Shown here: positions 17,301 to 26,500 of the stretch, piece by piece
Position numbering within the stretch: the stretch's first letter is position 1
Layout: every line of letters begins with the position of its first letter
From: CAZWSX01 sp964636985
GTDB lineage: Bacteria > Planctomycetota > Planctomycetia > Pirellulales > Pirellulaceae
Direction of reading: 5' to 3'
NCBI GenBank assembly: GCA_964636985.1
Contig: CAZWSX010000026.1
Coordinates: 52,409 to 116,408 of the forward strand
DNA length: 64,000 bases
Notes under the pieces: model-generated
Told to the model about the DNA's origin: nothing
Database searches by the model: none
What the model saw: the letters and a program-made list of their open reading frames with translations, nothing else
Translations under genes and position numbers: made by a program

Positions 17301-18263
17301 GTCAAACAACTCGCCGCTGCGCTGCCCAAGTGCCGTATCGAATGGGACGGCGGCGCGATCGAGCCGCAGGTGACCGACGACCCCGATCGCCGCGCAGCGG
17401 AGTGGTTGCTGTCACTCGACATACCGGCTTTCATTCAGTTTGAGGATCTGCGTTTGGTCATATCGAAGACCGACGATTTACCTAAGACTCCATTTCACTT
17501 TACGCACCTCAATCTCCCCCAAAATCCGCAGGTCACGGATGAAAGCCTGAAAAATGTTCGCGGCTGTCAACATCTCCAACACGTCGATCTGATGTACAAC
17601 GACATCGGAAATGCAGGCTTGGAGAATTTCAAGGACAGTAAGCAAATCAAGATACTTCAGGTTGGTGGAACTCGGGCGACCAGTTCCGGGCTCGCGGCGT
17701 TTCGTGGCTGCGATCAGTTGGAAATCCTGTATCTTGGCAACAGCATGTTCGGTGACGCGGGCATGATTCACTTTCAAAATTGCAAGAACCTAAAGAAACT
17801 CTACCTCCATAGCTGCAATGTCAAAGACGCTGGCCTCGCAAATTTCAGCGGCTGCCGCAAACTCGAATTGCTGTACCTGCATAGCACGTTAACGACCGAT
17901 GCCGCGCTGATCCCTCTGCGCGATGCCGAGAACCTAACCGATGTTTCGCTGTATGGCACGGGAGTTACGGACGCGGGTCTCGAACATGTGGCGCAGTGGA
18001 AAAAACTGACACGTCTTGGCTTGGCCGGTACCGCGGTGACCGACGCAGGTCTTCCGTTTCTGAGTAGCTGCCGTCTTTTGAACACCCTAGATTTGCGCGG
18101 CACTCCAGTTACAGATCATGGTTTGGAATCGCTCGTGGAACTCTCGTCACTGCGACACTTGGCTATCAAGGACACCAAGGTCACCGAGGCCGGCGTAAAG
18201 AAATTCGCCGCCGCGTTGCCCAAGTGCCGTATCGAATGGGACGGCGGCGTGATCGAACCGTAA
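14331..18263 (+). CDS. Membrane Ser/Thr protein kinase with external leucine-rich repeats
   Basis: The 1,310-residue protein is a Hanks-type kinase. An N-terminal helical region (residues 1-60) resembles that of the kinase at 23508. The catalytic domain begins near residue 101 with ILGRGAFGIVLKAF and VAIKVM, with HRDIKPAN at about 222 and DFG at about 244. A membrane helix (WPAIAAVVLLALVGLGV) lies near 420, so the rest is probably outside the cytoplasm. It has a PEGA-like stretch (460-530) and then blocks of leucine-rich repeats of the T-DAGLAHFQ-CKNLK type. Two or three modules start with DPDRRAAEW and end with ALPKCRIEWDGG, indicating internal duplication. GTG start with GGCGGGC upstream. 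The ligand is unknown. Confidence 0.9.
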   Translation: MSEQDIFLTAVEIADLEARNAYLDQACGSNLELRQQIEALLRAHAGAESFLNTPAIQRMPGKATAIDKTQGYTQSPSDSGENSALSFLAPPDAPGSLGRLGHYEVREILGRGAFGIVLKAFDEKLHRMVAIKVMSPELASTSPPRKRFLEEARAAAQIRHEHVVAVHAVEEQPIPYLVMEYIPGSTLDKLLNEHGPLDVVDVLRIGQQIASGLAAAHAQGLIHRDIKPANILLENGLTGRVKITDFGLARAADDASQTQSGVIAGTPMYMSPEQATSGKIDQRSDLFCLGSVLYVMTSGRSPFRAPSTFAVLKRVVEDTPRPISEIIAGTPGWLSAIIAKLQAKKPEERFGSAQEVADLISKCLLDLQANRPVKLPEGMQVEAKESTESAPPKEHLRTSVPQKVIPHTLALTHSRTSSRLLWPAIAAVVLLALVGLGVTEATGVTQLASTVIRLTTGSGTLVIETNDPNVKVTIDGEEIKIQGIGVEQLTLKPGQYKVAAVVDGKAVSQELVTITHGGKQLVRVTLEGIETPVSGTPTEDAISSNDPDRRAAEWVLSVGGKIKIRESGKEREINTSDDLPEGRFELIYVALVNNPKATNEGLAHFDGCEELTTLYLVFAPVTDAGLTYFKNCKKLTHLTLAHSSVTDVGLAVFQNCSELRELELERVIGMTDAALTHFQGCKKLQLLNLTNSGVTDIGLANFRNCTNLAELQLARTDVTDAGLAHFQDCKNLKMLKLSFTKVTDAGLTHIQDCQKLTYIDLAGTQVTDAGLAHLQNWPKLEGIFLPHTAVSDAGLVELVKLPGRNLSLSYTRVSKSGYEQLKTARPDFLLAWSETNRTVAEGVLALGGTVEIGSPGQAESRPVASVEELPAEFFQVRRVSIVGVEKPLEKLPELLAQLKYPQFDRLENLDLSGIAGLTFDFLPTVHGLRELNLTNTGLTDVSLTQLPTLPTLKRLILDGNDLKGLGLAYLKGQPALVDLSLKQTKVTEDRVKQLAAALPKCRIEWDGGAIEPQVTDDPDRRAAEWLLSLDIPAFIQFEDLRLVISKTDDLPKTPFHFTHLNLPQNPQVTDESLKNVRGCQHLQHVDLMYNDIGNAGLENFKDSKQIKILQVGGTRATSSGLAAFRGCDQLEILYLGNSMFGDAGMIHFQNCKNLKKLYLHSCNVKDAGLANFSGCRKLELLYLHSTLTTDAALIPLRDAENLTDVSLYGTGVTDAGLEHVAQWKKLTRLGLAGTAVTDAGLPFLSSCRLLNTLDLRGTPVTDHGLESLVELSSLRHLAIKDTKVTEAGVKKFAAALPKCRIEWDGGVIEP
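17323..17355 (+). repeat. Copy 1 of a 33-base identical direct repeat inside the kinase gene
   Basis: Identical to 18217-18249. It encodes LPKCRIEWDGG at the end of a leucine-rich-repeat module, marking an intragenic duplication of about 894 bases. Confidence 0.85.
18217..18249 (+). repeat. Copy 2 of the 33-base direct repeat inside the kinase gene
   Basis: Identical to 17323-17355, just before the stop codon of the kinase. Exact nucleotide identity suggests recent duplication or gene conversion. Confidence 0.85.
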
Positions 18264-18641
18264 CCTGGTTTTTCACGGCGTTTCCCTCTGGCCTGCTCTT
18301 GAAAATCTGCTCCCGGCGTTATGAACGTCTCACGGTTCGCCAACGGACGCCTCGGGTCTTCTCCCTGGGTTTCGACCGTCCGCGCTAACTCAGGGTGACA
18401 AATTGACCCGCGGCTAACTGCCAGACTTCGCCGCCCCGGCTCAAGTGTCGCGCGGCGTGGCGGAAAAATCTTAAAAGAATTCTGGCACCCCCTTAACCGA
18501 AATTTCGCATTTCCCTTTCGAGACGGTGATCCCCGGGTGGCATCCATTGCCGACCGAGCGGGTTCATTAGCGTCGCCGCGGCGCCGAACTCGGCAAAAAC
18601 CGCCGAAGATCCACAATTTCAACGCTTTTCACCCGACTGCG
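18264..18641. other. Intergenic stretch, possibly a dispersed repeat
   Basis: No gene is recognised in these 378 bases, unless the following gene starts at 18537. The part near 18330-18400 (on the minus strand reading like CHPELARTVETQGEDPRR) has the look of intergenic repeat sequence, but no second copy is in this window. Confidence 0.35.
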
Positions 18642-19454
18642 ATGTCCTCATCCATTAGCCGTTCGTCATCGACAGAATCCCGGGAAACAGGCCGCCCCAA
18701 TTTGAGTCTTTACGTCGGGCCGACCGAATCCCCTTCTCTCGATCCGAAGAAAAGCGGTTTGGCTGCCTATGAGTTCAAGTTCCTGCTCGACGAAACGCAA
18801 GCCAGGCAGGTCGAGAACCACCTGGCCCCCAGCATGACGCTGGACCCTAATTCCGCGGCGGATCGCAGTTACCACATCAGCACACTTTATTGCGATACGC
18901 CGGCATTCGACGTGTATCACCGTCGCGGCCGGCACCGGCTTTCCAAGTTCCGAATTCGCCGTTATGGCGAGTCGAACCGCGTTTATCTGGAACTCAAATC
19001 GAAGCGAAAGCAGGAGGTCCGCAAGCGCCGCACAAGCATCGAGATCCAACGATTGAACGATCTAACGCAGGATTGCATATCCGATTGTCTCGAGGCCCTC
19101 GCGTACGGTCGCCAACTTCGACGGATCGACGCTCGCCCTGTTGTCTTGATCGAGTACGACCGAGTCGCGTATTTCGCTCCCGGACCACACGGGGCGCTGC
19201 GGCTGACGTTCGACCGACAGATCCGTGGAGGAGCCTCGCAGTCTTGGACTTTGAATCGACCGCCGGAGACGTTCGACCTGCTGAGAGATAGGGTCGTCTG
19301 CGAGTTCAAATTCCGTGGGGCGATGCCTTCGTTGTTCAAAACGGCCGTGCAGGAAATGAATCTCGCGGTGTGCGGCGTATCGAAATATCGCCTTTGCATT
19401 CAGGCCCTTGGGCTGATAAACGCTTCGAACCAAGGAAGCTCTGGGCATGCCTGA
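18642..19454 (+). CDS. VTC-domain polyphosphate polymerase
   Basis: VTC-domain enzymes make inorganic polyphosphate from ATP in a basic tunnel; bacterial versions often sit beside DUF4956 and CotH genes as here. The tunnel elements are visible in order: YEFKFLLDE at about 44, STLYCDTP, FRIRRYG, VYLELKSKRKQ, VVLIEYDRVAY, LRLTFDRQI, and VVCEFKFRG near the end. The start is uncertain: ATG 18642 has no strong ribosome site, and a start at 18537 is possible but its added 35 residues lack family features. It overlaps the next gene by eight bases. Confidence 0.88.
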   Translation: MSSSISRSSSTESRETGRPNLSLYVGPTESPSLDPKKSGLAAYEFKFLLDETQARQVENHLAPSMTLDPNSAADRSYHISTLYCDTPAFDVYHRRGRHRLSKFRIRRYGESNRVYLELKSKRKQEVRKRRTSIEIQRLNDLTQDCISDCLEALAYGRQLRRIDARPVVLIEYDRVAYFAPGPHGALRLTFDRQIRGGASQSWTLNRPPETFDLLRDRVVCEFKFRGAMPSLFKTAVQEMNLAVCGVSKYRLCIQALGLINASNQGSSGHA

Positions 19455-20124
19455 ATGGCTTACTAATGCCGTTACACTCGATTCGTCGATATCCGGCCAG
19501 CAGCTTTTGACGCGGCTCGTTGTGGCGGCAATCTTCGGCGCAGCCGTGGCCTTCATTTATCGGCTGAGTCACGGACGCACTAAAGCCGATGCGACGGTCC
19601 TCACGGCAACGCTCGTTTTGCTTTCCGTCTTGATTGCTATGGTCTCGATGGTGATTGGCGAGAGTGTCGCGCGGGCCTTCAGCCTGGTGGGGGCCCTCTC
19701 GATCGTCCGTTTCCGAACGGTCGTTGATGATACGCGAGATACCGCGTTCGTGATCTTTGCTGTTGTCGTTGGCATGGCAGCCGGCGCCGGTTTGCTCCTG
19801 ATCCCGCTGGTCGGCATTCCCGTCGTCGGAGTGGCTGCGGTGCTGCTCAGCCGTCCGGCCATGGGGACCAAGTCGCGGGAGTTTGCTGATTGTTCCCTGT
19901 CGATCCGCATTGGCTTGGGGCATGACCCCGAGAAGTTACTAGGCGATTTGTTTAGCCAATATCTGGAGTCGTGCCGGTTGCGGGGCATTGCGACCGCCCG
20001 ACAGGGGACGGCGCTCGATCTCGACTATAAGGTCCGCATGAAAGTTGCAACGGAGATACCAGCTTTCGTTACCAAAGTGAATCAAGTGGATGGCGTGGAA
20101 AGCGTAGAAACAAAAGTTCAATAG
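19447..20124 (+). CDS. DUF4956 membrane protein
   Basis: The 225-residue protein has four or so membrane helices in its N-terminal 130 residues (LLTRLVVAAIFGAAVAFIYR, TATLVLLSVLIAMVSMVIGE, VIFAVVVGMAAGAGLLLIPL) and a soluble C-terminal ferredoxin-like part ending EIPAFVTKVNQVDGVESVE. The motif LVGALSIVRFRTVVDDTRDTA is the DUF4956 signature. It is encoded between a VTC gene (overlap eight bases) and a CotH gene (17 bases), so the three are an operon. Its role is unknown; a membrane partner for polyphosphate synthesis or export is plausible. Confidence 0.88.
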   Translation: MPEWLTNAVTLDSSISGQQLLTRLVVAAIFGAAVAFIYRLSHGRTKADATVLTATLVLLSVLIAMVSMVIGESVARAFSLVGALSIVRFRTVVDDTRDTAFVIFAVVVGMAAGAGLLLIPLVGIPVVGVAAVLLSRPAMGTKSREFADCSLSIRIGLGHDPEKLLGDLFSQYLESCRLRGIATARQGTALDLDYKVRMKVATEIPAFVTKVNQVDGVESVETKVQ

Positions 20125-20141
20125 AAGGGTGCTCGGTAACC

Positions 20142-22511
20142 ATGTCGCGAAAAATTCTCTGGATCAGTTCGGGCCTCTTGCTGGCCGCTCTAGCGGTCGC
20201 AATCGCGCAGCCGCCGGGCGGGCCGCCTGGGCCTTTTGGCCGTGGCTTTGGTCCGCCGGGTGGGCCAGGTGGCGACTCGCTCGCGGCATTGCTCGATATA
20301 CCTGAGGTCCGCAAGGAAATCGGACTCGAAGGGGACAAGGCCAAATCGGTCGACGACTTGCAGGCGAGCTCGCAAGAAAAAACGCAGGCCATCTTTCAAG
20401 GCTTCGATCCCCGTAGTTTCGAAGATCTCTCGCAAGAAGAGCGCGATGAACAGTTCGAAAAGATGCGCACCAAGATGGACGACATCCGCAAGGAGTCGGA
20501 TCAGAAACTGCAAGACCTGCTCAGTGCGGAACAGTTCAGAAGACTTCGTCAGCTTCGCTTGCAACGCGATTCGCTCAACGCGCTGACGCGTCCCGAGATC
20601 GTTGAGAAACTCGGGATCACGTCCGATCAATCTGAGAAGATCGAGAAGATTCGGGAGAAGAGCGGCGGGTTCGCCTTCGGGCCACCGCGTCCCAATCCCG
20701 AAGGGCTCGCTGAAGCGGTCGCGCTCTTGGATGCCAAGCAAAAAGAAACCTGGGAAAAGATGACGGGCAAGGCCTTTACCTTTCCTGTTCAGCAAGGGTT
20801 CGGCTTTGGAGGACCAGGCGGCCCTCCGGGTGGACAAGAACGAAAGCTCGTTGCCGAGTTTGATAAGAACAAAGATGGCTGGCTCAACAACGAGGAGCGC
20901 AAAGTCGCCCGTGTTGAGGCCAAGAAAATTCCGCAGCGCGGTCCTGGTGGAGGCGGTTTTGGCGGACCAGGCCGCGGTCCGGGCGGGCCAGGTGGTCCGG
21001 GAGGACCAGGCGGACGAGGCCCTGGCGGCCCCGGCGGATTTGGACCTCCAGGCGGCCCCGGTGGCTTTGGCCCTCCTGGCGGATTTGGCCCAGGCGGGCG
21101 CGATGAAGAAGGCAAGCCCGGACCGCATGTCGCTCAATCGGATGTCACGCCCGTAGAGAACAAGATCCCGCTCTATGACCCCAAGGTCGTTCGCACTTTG
21201 TTTCTCGATTTCGAGAACGACGATTGGGAGACCGAGTTGGCCGACTTTCACGACACCGACGTCGAAATCCCGGCGATGCTCACGGTCGATGGCCAGCAGT
21301 ATCCGAAAGTGGGCATCACTTTCCGCGGGATGTCTTCCTACGGCATGGTCCGCGCCGGCTCGAAGCGCTCGCTCAATGTCTCGCTGGATCTCGTCGATCC
21401 CAATCAGCGTCTTTACGGATATAAGACGCTCAATTTGTTGAACTCGCACGAAGACCCAACGTTCCTCCATACGGTCCTCTACTCGCACATTGCCCGGCAG
21501 CACATTCCCACGCCCAACGCGAACTTTGTCAAAGTCGTGATCAACGGCGAGAGCTGGGGGGTCTATGTGAATGCGGAACAATTCGACAAGCGATTCGTGG
21601 AAGAAAACTTCGACGGCCACGTGGCCCGCTGGAAGGTTCGCGGCAGCCCTGGCGGTGGCGGCGGATTGGACTACATCGGCGATAAGATCGAGGACTACAA
21701 GCGACGCTACCAGATCAAGTCGGGCGACAAGGAGTCGAGTTGGAACGCATTGGTCAAACTTTGCAAGACACTTAAAGAGACGCCTCCCGATCAGTTGGAG
21801 GATGCCCTTAAGCCGATGCTCGATGTCGACGGTTTGTTGTGGTTCCTCGCCCTCGACAACGCCCTCATCAACAGCGACGGCTATTGGGTTCGGGCCAGCG
21901 ACTACTGTATTTGCATGGACAAGGCGGGTAAGTTCCACATCGTCCCGCACGACATGAACGAGACCTTCAGCGCGCCGATGGGACCAGGCATGGGCGGCCC
22001 AGGTGGCGGCGGGCCGGGCGGTGGACGTGGCCCTGGAGGTCGCCCAGGTGGTGGACCTCCACGCGGACCGGGCGGCGGGCCTCCAGGCGGCCCAGGTGGT
22101 GGACCTCCGGGTGGACCTGGCGGATTTGGTCCGGGACGAGGCCCAGGGGGCGCTGGTTTCACGCTCGATCCACTCATCGGCTTGAACGACGAAAGCAAAC
22201 CGCTTCGCAGCAAGTTGCTGGCAGTACCCAAGTTCCGCGAGCAATACCTGCGAAACATACGCGAGATCGCCGACAAGTCCCTCGACTGGAAGAACCTTGG
22301 CCCCATCGTGGCGCAGTACAAAAAGCTAATCGAGAAGGAAATCGAGGCCGACACCCGCAAGCTCACTTCGTTCACGGCGTTCGAACAAGCGTTAGAAGAA
22401 AACGAAGAGGGTGCGGAAAATCGCGGCCCCTCGCGTAGTCTTCAAACGTTCGCTCGCGAGCGCCGCAAGTTCTTGCTGGAGCACGCTGAGATCAAAAAGC
22501 TGAGCCCCTAA
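20142..22511 (+). CDS. Secreted CotH-type protein with EF-hand and Gly/Pro-rich tracts
   Basis: A signal peptide (ISSGLLLAALAVAIAQ) is followed by 100 helical residues, an EF-hand-like loop DKNKDGWLNNEE at about 240, a collagen-like Gly-Pro-Gly tract (266-322) and a CotH domain from about 345. Its motifs are KVGITFRGMSSYGM, RLYGYKTLNLLNS, VKVVINGESWGVYVNAEQ and HIVPHDMNETF. A second Gly/Pro-rich tract (about 612-670) is inserted within the CotH domain before GFTLDPL. CotH proteins include protein kinases of spore coats; here the domain may phosphorylate or modify exported proteins. It closes the VTC/DUF4956 operon. Confidence 0.88.
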   Translation: MSRKILWISSGLLLAALAVAIAQPPGGPPGPFGRGFGPPGGPGGDSLAALLDIPEVRKEIGLEGDKAKSVDDLQASSQEKTQAIFQGFDPRSFEDLSQEERDEQFEKMRTKMDDIRKESDQKLQDLLSAEQFRRLRQLRLQRDSLNALTRPEIVEKLGITSDQSEKIEKIREKSGGFAFGPPRPNPEGLAEAVALLDAKQKETWEKMTGKAFTFPVQQGFGFGGPGGPPGGQERKLVAEFDKNKDGWLNNEERKVARVEAKKIPQRGPGGGGFGGPGRGPGGPGGPGGPGGRGPGGPGGFGPPGGPGGFGPPGGFGPGGRDEEGKPGPHVAQSDVTPVENKIPLYDPKVVRTLFLDFENDDWETELADFHDTDVEIPAMLTVDGQQYPKVGITFRGMSSYGMVRAGSKRSLNVSLDLVDPNQRLYGYKTLNLLNSHEDPTFLHTVLYSHIARQHIPTPNANFVKVVINGESWGVYVNAEQFDKRFVEENFDGHVARWKVRGSPGGGGGLDYIGDKIEDYKRRYQIKSGDKESSWNALVKLCKTLKETPPDQLEDALKPMLDVDGLLWFLALDNALINSDGYWVRASDYCICMDKAGKFHIVPHDMNETFSAPMGPGMGGPGGGGPGGGRGPGGRPGGGPPRGPGGGPPGGPGGGPPGGPGGFGPGRGPGGAGFTLDPLIGLNDESKPLRSKLLAVPKFREQYLRNIREIADKSLDWKNLGPIVAQYKKLIEKEIEADTRKLTSFTAFEQALEENEEGAENRGPSRSLQTFARERRKFLLEHAEIKKLSP

Positions 22512-22841
22512 CGAGGGTGCCGATTTTCGGACAGGCTCTTCGTCTGGCGATACACCTCGGCAATTGGGCCGAGGTGCGTGTGAGACAAGGCTTACTACAA
22601 CTTCGCCAAAGTGCTCCCGTCGCCGCCGGATCGGTATGAACCTATGGAATGAATGACGAACAGGGCCTGGACCTTTCTCCTCAGAGATTGCCTGGTCAGC
22701 GACGTCTCCGCCCGCGAAAACGATGACCGCGTCATCAAGTTTGCCGATACAAACTGACCCACTACCTAGCGGTGGATCAATTAGAGTATTTATCGGATAG
22801 GCGATAAACTAAAACGCCACCGTCTCTCGCGGACCGTTGCT
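22512..22841. other. Intergenic stretch before the second sigma factor
   Basis: These 330 bases hold a perfect stem-loop (22553-22576) after the CotH gene and an AT-richer zone at 22785-22812 that could carry the sigma-factor promoter. No gene was seen. Confidence 0.5.
22553..22576. terminator. Stem-loop downstream of the CotH operon
   Basis: CACCTCGG and CCGAGGTG are perfect inverse complements around an eight-base loop, 42 bases after the cotH stop. A T tract is missing, so the terminator role is tentative. Confidence 0.42.
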
Positions 22842-23408
22842 ATGTCCGATGTCACCCGAATCCTTTCGCAAATTGAAGCTGGCGATCCGGTAGCCGCAGA
22901 AGACCTGCTGCCTTTGGTTTACGACGAACTGCGGAAGTTGGCGGCAACCAAACTCGCTCAAGAGAAACCGGGACAAACCCTCCGGGCCACCGCGTTGGTG
23001 CACGAGGCCTATCTGAAATTAGTGGGTGGCAACCACGATTCCACGTTTGCAAACCGCCGACACTTTTTCGCGGCCGCGGCAGAGGCCATGGGCCAGATTG
23101 TGGTCGACAACGCTCGACGGAAGCTGGCGCAAGTTCACGGAGGGGAGTGGCACCGCGTCGACATCCCAAAGGACTTTGAGGGGACCGGTGCCGACCCGGC
23201 TCTCTCGCTAGCGATCCATGAACTGCTGGAGCAATTGACGCTGAAGAGTGCTCGTGCGGCCGCGGTCGCCAAGATGCGGCTCTTTCTACAAATGACGCTC
23301 AAAGAAATCTCGGAAGTCCTTGCGGTGTCGGCGGATACGGCGGAAGCCGATTGGGCGTACGCGCGTGCCTGGATGCAGCGGGAGTGGCGGAAAGGGGAAC
23401 ACGCCTGA
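22842..23408 (+). CDS. ECF-type RNA polymerase sigma factor
   Basis: The 188-residue protein is a close paralogue of the one at 13651: MSDVTRILSQIEAGD at the start, LLPLVYDELRKLAATKLAQE, ALVHEAYLKLVG and FFAAAAEAMGQIVVDNARRK. Region 4 carries MTLKEISEVLAVSADTAEAD. It comes 99 bases before a WD40-containing protein kinase on the same strand, repeating the sigma-kinase order of the first module. Confidence 0.92.
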   Translation: MSDVTRILSQIEAGDPVAAEDLLPLVYDELRKLAATKLAQEKPGQTLRATALVHEAYLKLVGGNHDSTFANRRHFFAAAAEAMGQIVVDNARRKLAQVHGGEWHRVDIPKDFEGTGADPALSLAIHELLEQLTLKSARAAAVAKMRLFLQMTLKEISEVLAVSADTAEADWAYARAWMQREWRKGEHA

Positions 23409-23507
23409 TATTTTTGCCATTTCCACAGAATTCGTTCGGTTGGAACTCGGCATTCTCGCCTTGTACATTGGCGGACGAAAACGCGTCGATGCAAAGCGAG
23501 CACTTTG

Positions 23508-26500
23508 ATGACCGAGCAAGAGATATTCGCAGCGGCAATCAAGCTGGAAGGATCGGCTCGGGCTGCGTTTTTGAAAGTTGCCTGCGGCGAACACGAGCAT
23601 CAGCGGCAGGAAGTTGAAGCCCTCCTGGCGGCCCACGACGACTCTGTAGGCGTGGTGCCCAAACAAGGAATCGATTTGCTCGGCGCCACGCAACCCCGCG
23701 GGGGCGATCCTTGTCCTGGGGTCGTAATCGTAGGTCGCTACAAGCTTCTCGAACGAATCGGGGAAGGGGGTATGGGCGAGGTCTGGGTCGCAGACCAACT
23801 CGAACCGATTCGCCGCCGCGTTGCCCTCAAGCTGATCAAGCCGGGTATGGATTCTCGATCCGTATTGGCACGATTCGAAGCCGAGCGCCAAGCCCTGGCC
23901 CTCATGGACCACCCGAACATCGCCAAGGTTCTCGATGCCGGGACCAATGAGGATGGCACGCCGTATTTCGTGATGGAACTCGTGAAGGGAACGCCTATCA
24001 CGGAGTTTTGCGATGCCCGCAAACTATCGCCGCGTGAACGCCTCGAACTGTTCGTTCCTGTCTGCCAGGCGATCCAACACGCTCACACCAAGGGGATTAT
24101 TCACCGGGACATCAAGCCATCAAATGTACTAGTTGCTTTGCACGACGAGCAGCCCGTTCCAAAAGTGATCGACTTTGGCGTCGCCAAGGCCGTCGGCCAG
24201 CAATTGACCGAGAAAACGATCTTCACCGGATTCGGAGGGCTGGTGGGAACGCCGACCTATATGGCCCCAGAGCAGGCCACGTTCAACCAGCTCGACATCG
24301 ACACCCGGGCCGACGTCTACGCGTTAGGTGTGCTGCTTTACGAGCTTTTGGCTGGCAGCCCGCCGGTTGAACGAGAGCGAGTGACGAAGGCCGCACTCGA
24401 TGAAGTGCTTCGGCTTGTGAGAGAAGAAGAGCCTCCTCGTCCGAGCCAGCGGCTCAGTACTTCGCAGTCTAGAGCATCGATTGCCGCCGTCCGGCAAACG
24501 GACCCAGCAAAACTCAGCAAGCTGATCCAGGGCGAACTCGACTGGATCGTCATGAGAGCTTTGGAGAAGGATCGCAATCGGCGCTACGAAACAGCCAATG
24601 GGTTTGCGGCCGATGTCCAACGATATCTGTCCGGGGAGACGGTACAAGCCGTCCCGCCGAGTGCGGTCTATCGGCTGCAAAAGTTTGCAAGGAAGAATCG
24701 GGCTTTGCTGACAACGGTGGGAGCGTTTGTCGGGCTGTTGTTCGTGGCGGCCGTTGTCAGTAGTTGGTTGGCGGTACGGGCAATGCATGCCGAGGTGGAA
24801 GCGAAGGACCATGCAGAAGAGGCGGACTACTACACAAAACTGTTCCGTGACACTGCAGAGGAGCAAATGATTGCGAAGTATGAAGCAATGATCTCTGCCG
24901 TGAGCTTACAAGTCGATCTCGATTTGGGTGAGGTGGAATCCAATCGCCGAGCAGCGTTGCTGCAGCTGATCCGACATGCCGATGAAGTAACGATGCAGAT
25001 TCCGCAGACAGTTAAGTGGGAGATGAGTCGTGGTCAGACATTTGATTTTGTCATGCCGACGAAATTATTTGATCGGCATCGTGAACTACAGGAATTTGTC
25101 ACTGCGGCGGCGTTGGCCGCTGGCCAAGAATTCGCCCCACTCCTGCCGCCGATCACTCATGACGGCATGCCTGTCGACCAGGGCAATCGGAAAACCAGTC
25201 CGAACCAACAGACATTGCTGACTTGGGGAGCAGACGGCACCGTGCGACTCTGGGATGTCTGGACCGCCCGCCAGAAGGCGATCTTGCGACACGACAAGGA
25301 AAACATCGTCCATCACGGTTACAACTCCGATGGACTGACGGCTTTTACGCTGGACGACACCGGCGTCATTCGCTTCTGGGATTCGGCAAGCGGCAATCTT
25401 CGATCGCAAATTCAACTGCCGTCGGATCTATACGCCAAGGCTGACAATGAAGCCCTCGAAAAACTGGTTCGCGAGACACAACTTGATGTCTGGCATCCAA
25501 AATCAATTGATCGCAATGCCTGCGTCGTGCTTGGCAAAGACCGGATTATCACGCGACACGTCGTGGTGAAACAGCGGCCTGACACGGGCAACGAAAAGGT
25601 ATTAGATCAATTCTTTTCTGGCCCGGTTGAACTTTGGGATGTGACGACAGGGCAATTGGCAGGTCGACTGGAAGTGCCCGATTCCATGATCGAGCACCTG
25701 CAGTTTATGGGAGCCGGTCGCTGGATTTCAACGCTGGATAATAATCCCTCGACAGCGATGATCTACTCGCCGGATGATGGCCGACTCTTAACCCGACTGA
25801 TGCATGCTGAAGACAGCGTCGTTGCGGGAATTTACACGAGCCCTTCCAATCAGCGCGTCTTCACCCTGAACCGAAATGCAAATCAAGCAAATCTCCAACT
25901 GACGGCCTGGGAGCCCAATACATGGCAGAAGATCGCAACGGTGACCTCGAACGAACATTACCCTTCTGAGTTCTTAAACGACGAGCTATGGTATTTTTCG
26001 GATACGACCGATATCGATGGGTATGTCTGGAACATCTACCACTGGAACGCTCCAGTGACTGCCGTTGCAAGATTCGGCGCATTTCGTTTAATTCGTCCTG
26101 TCGATCACCTGCTCTTGCACGACAGGGGAACTGTCATCGACACGAACACTGGACTTCGCCTCACTCCACCGCAAGGTCATCGATTTCATCCATCGCTCGC
26201 AAAGTTCGCGGAGGACGGGCGATTTGTCGTTGGATGTGGAATTTACAGCAATACAATCATCGATACCCTCACAGAAAAGCAATTTGACGTAGCGATGCAG
26301 GTGAATCCACTATTCCATACCGGCAAGGGATATGCGTGGGTTGAAAGCCCAACCCATCAGCCTGACACCTTCTTTCGACGATTTCCCGATGCCACGCAAC
26401 TTAACATTCCGCCTGGTCACTTGGAACTCTGGGCTCAGGTCGCCGTGCGGGGTGAACTCGCCCCGAACGGCGAGTTTGTGACGTGGAACGAACACACTTG

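Noticed and set aside
20190..22244. 684-residue minus-strand frame opposite the CotH gene
   Set aside because: It is the antisense of a strongly coding gene with Gly/Pro-rich repeats; its residues show no domain.
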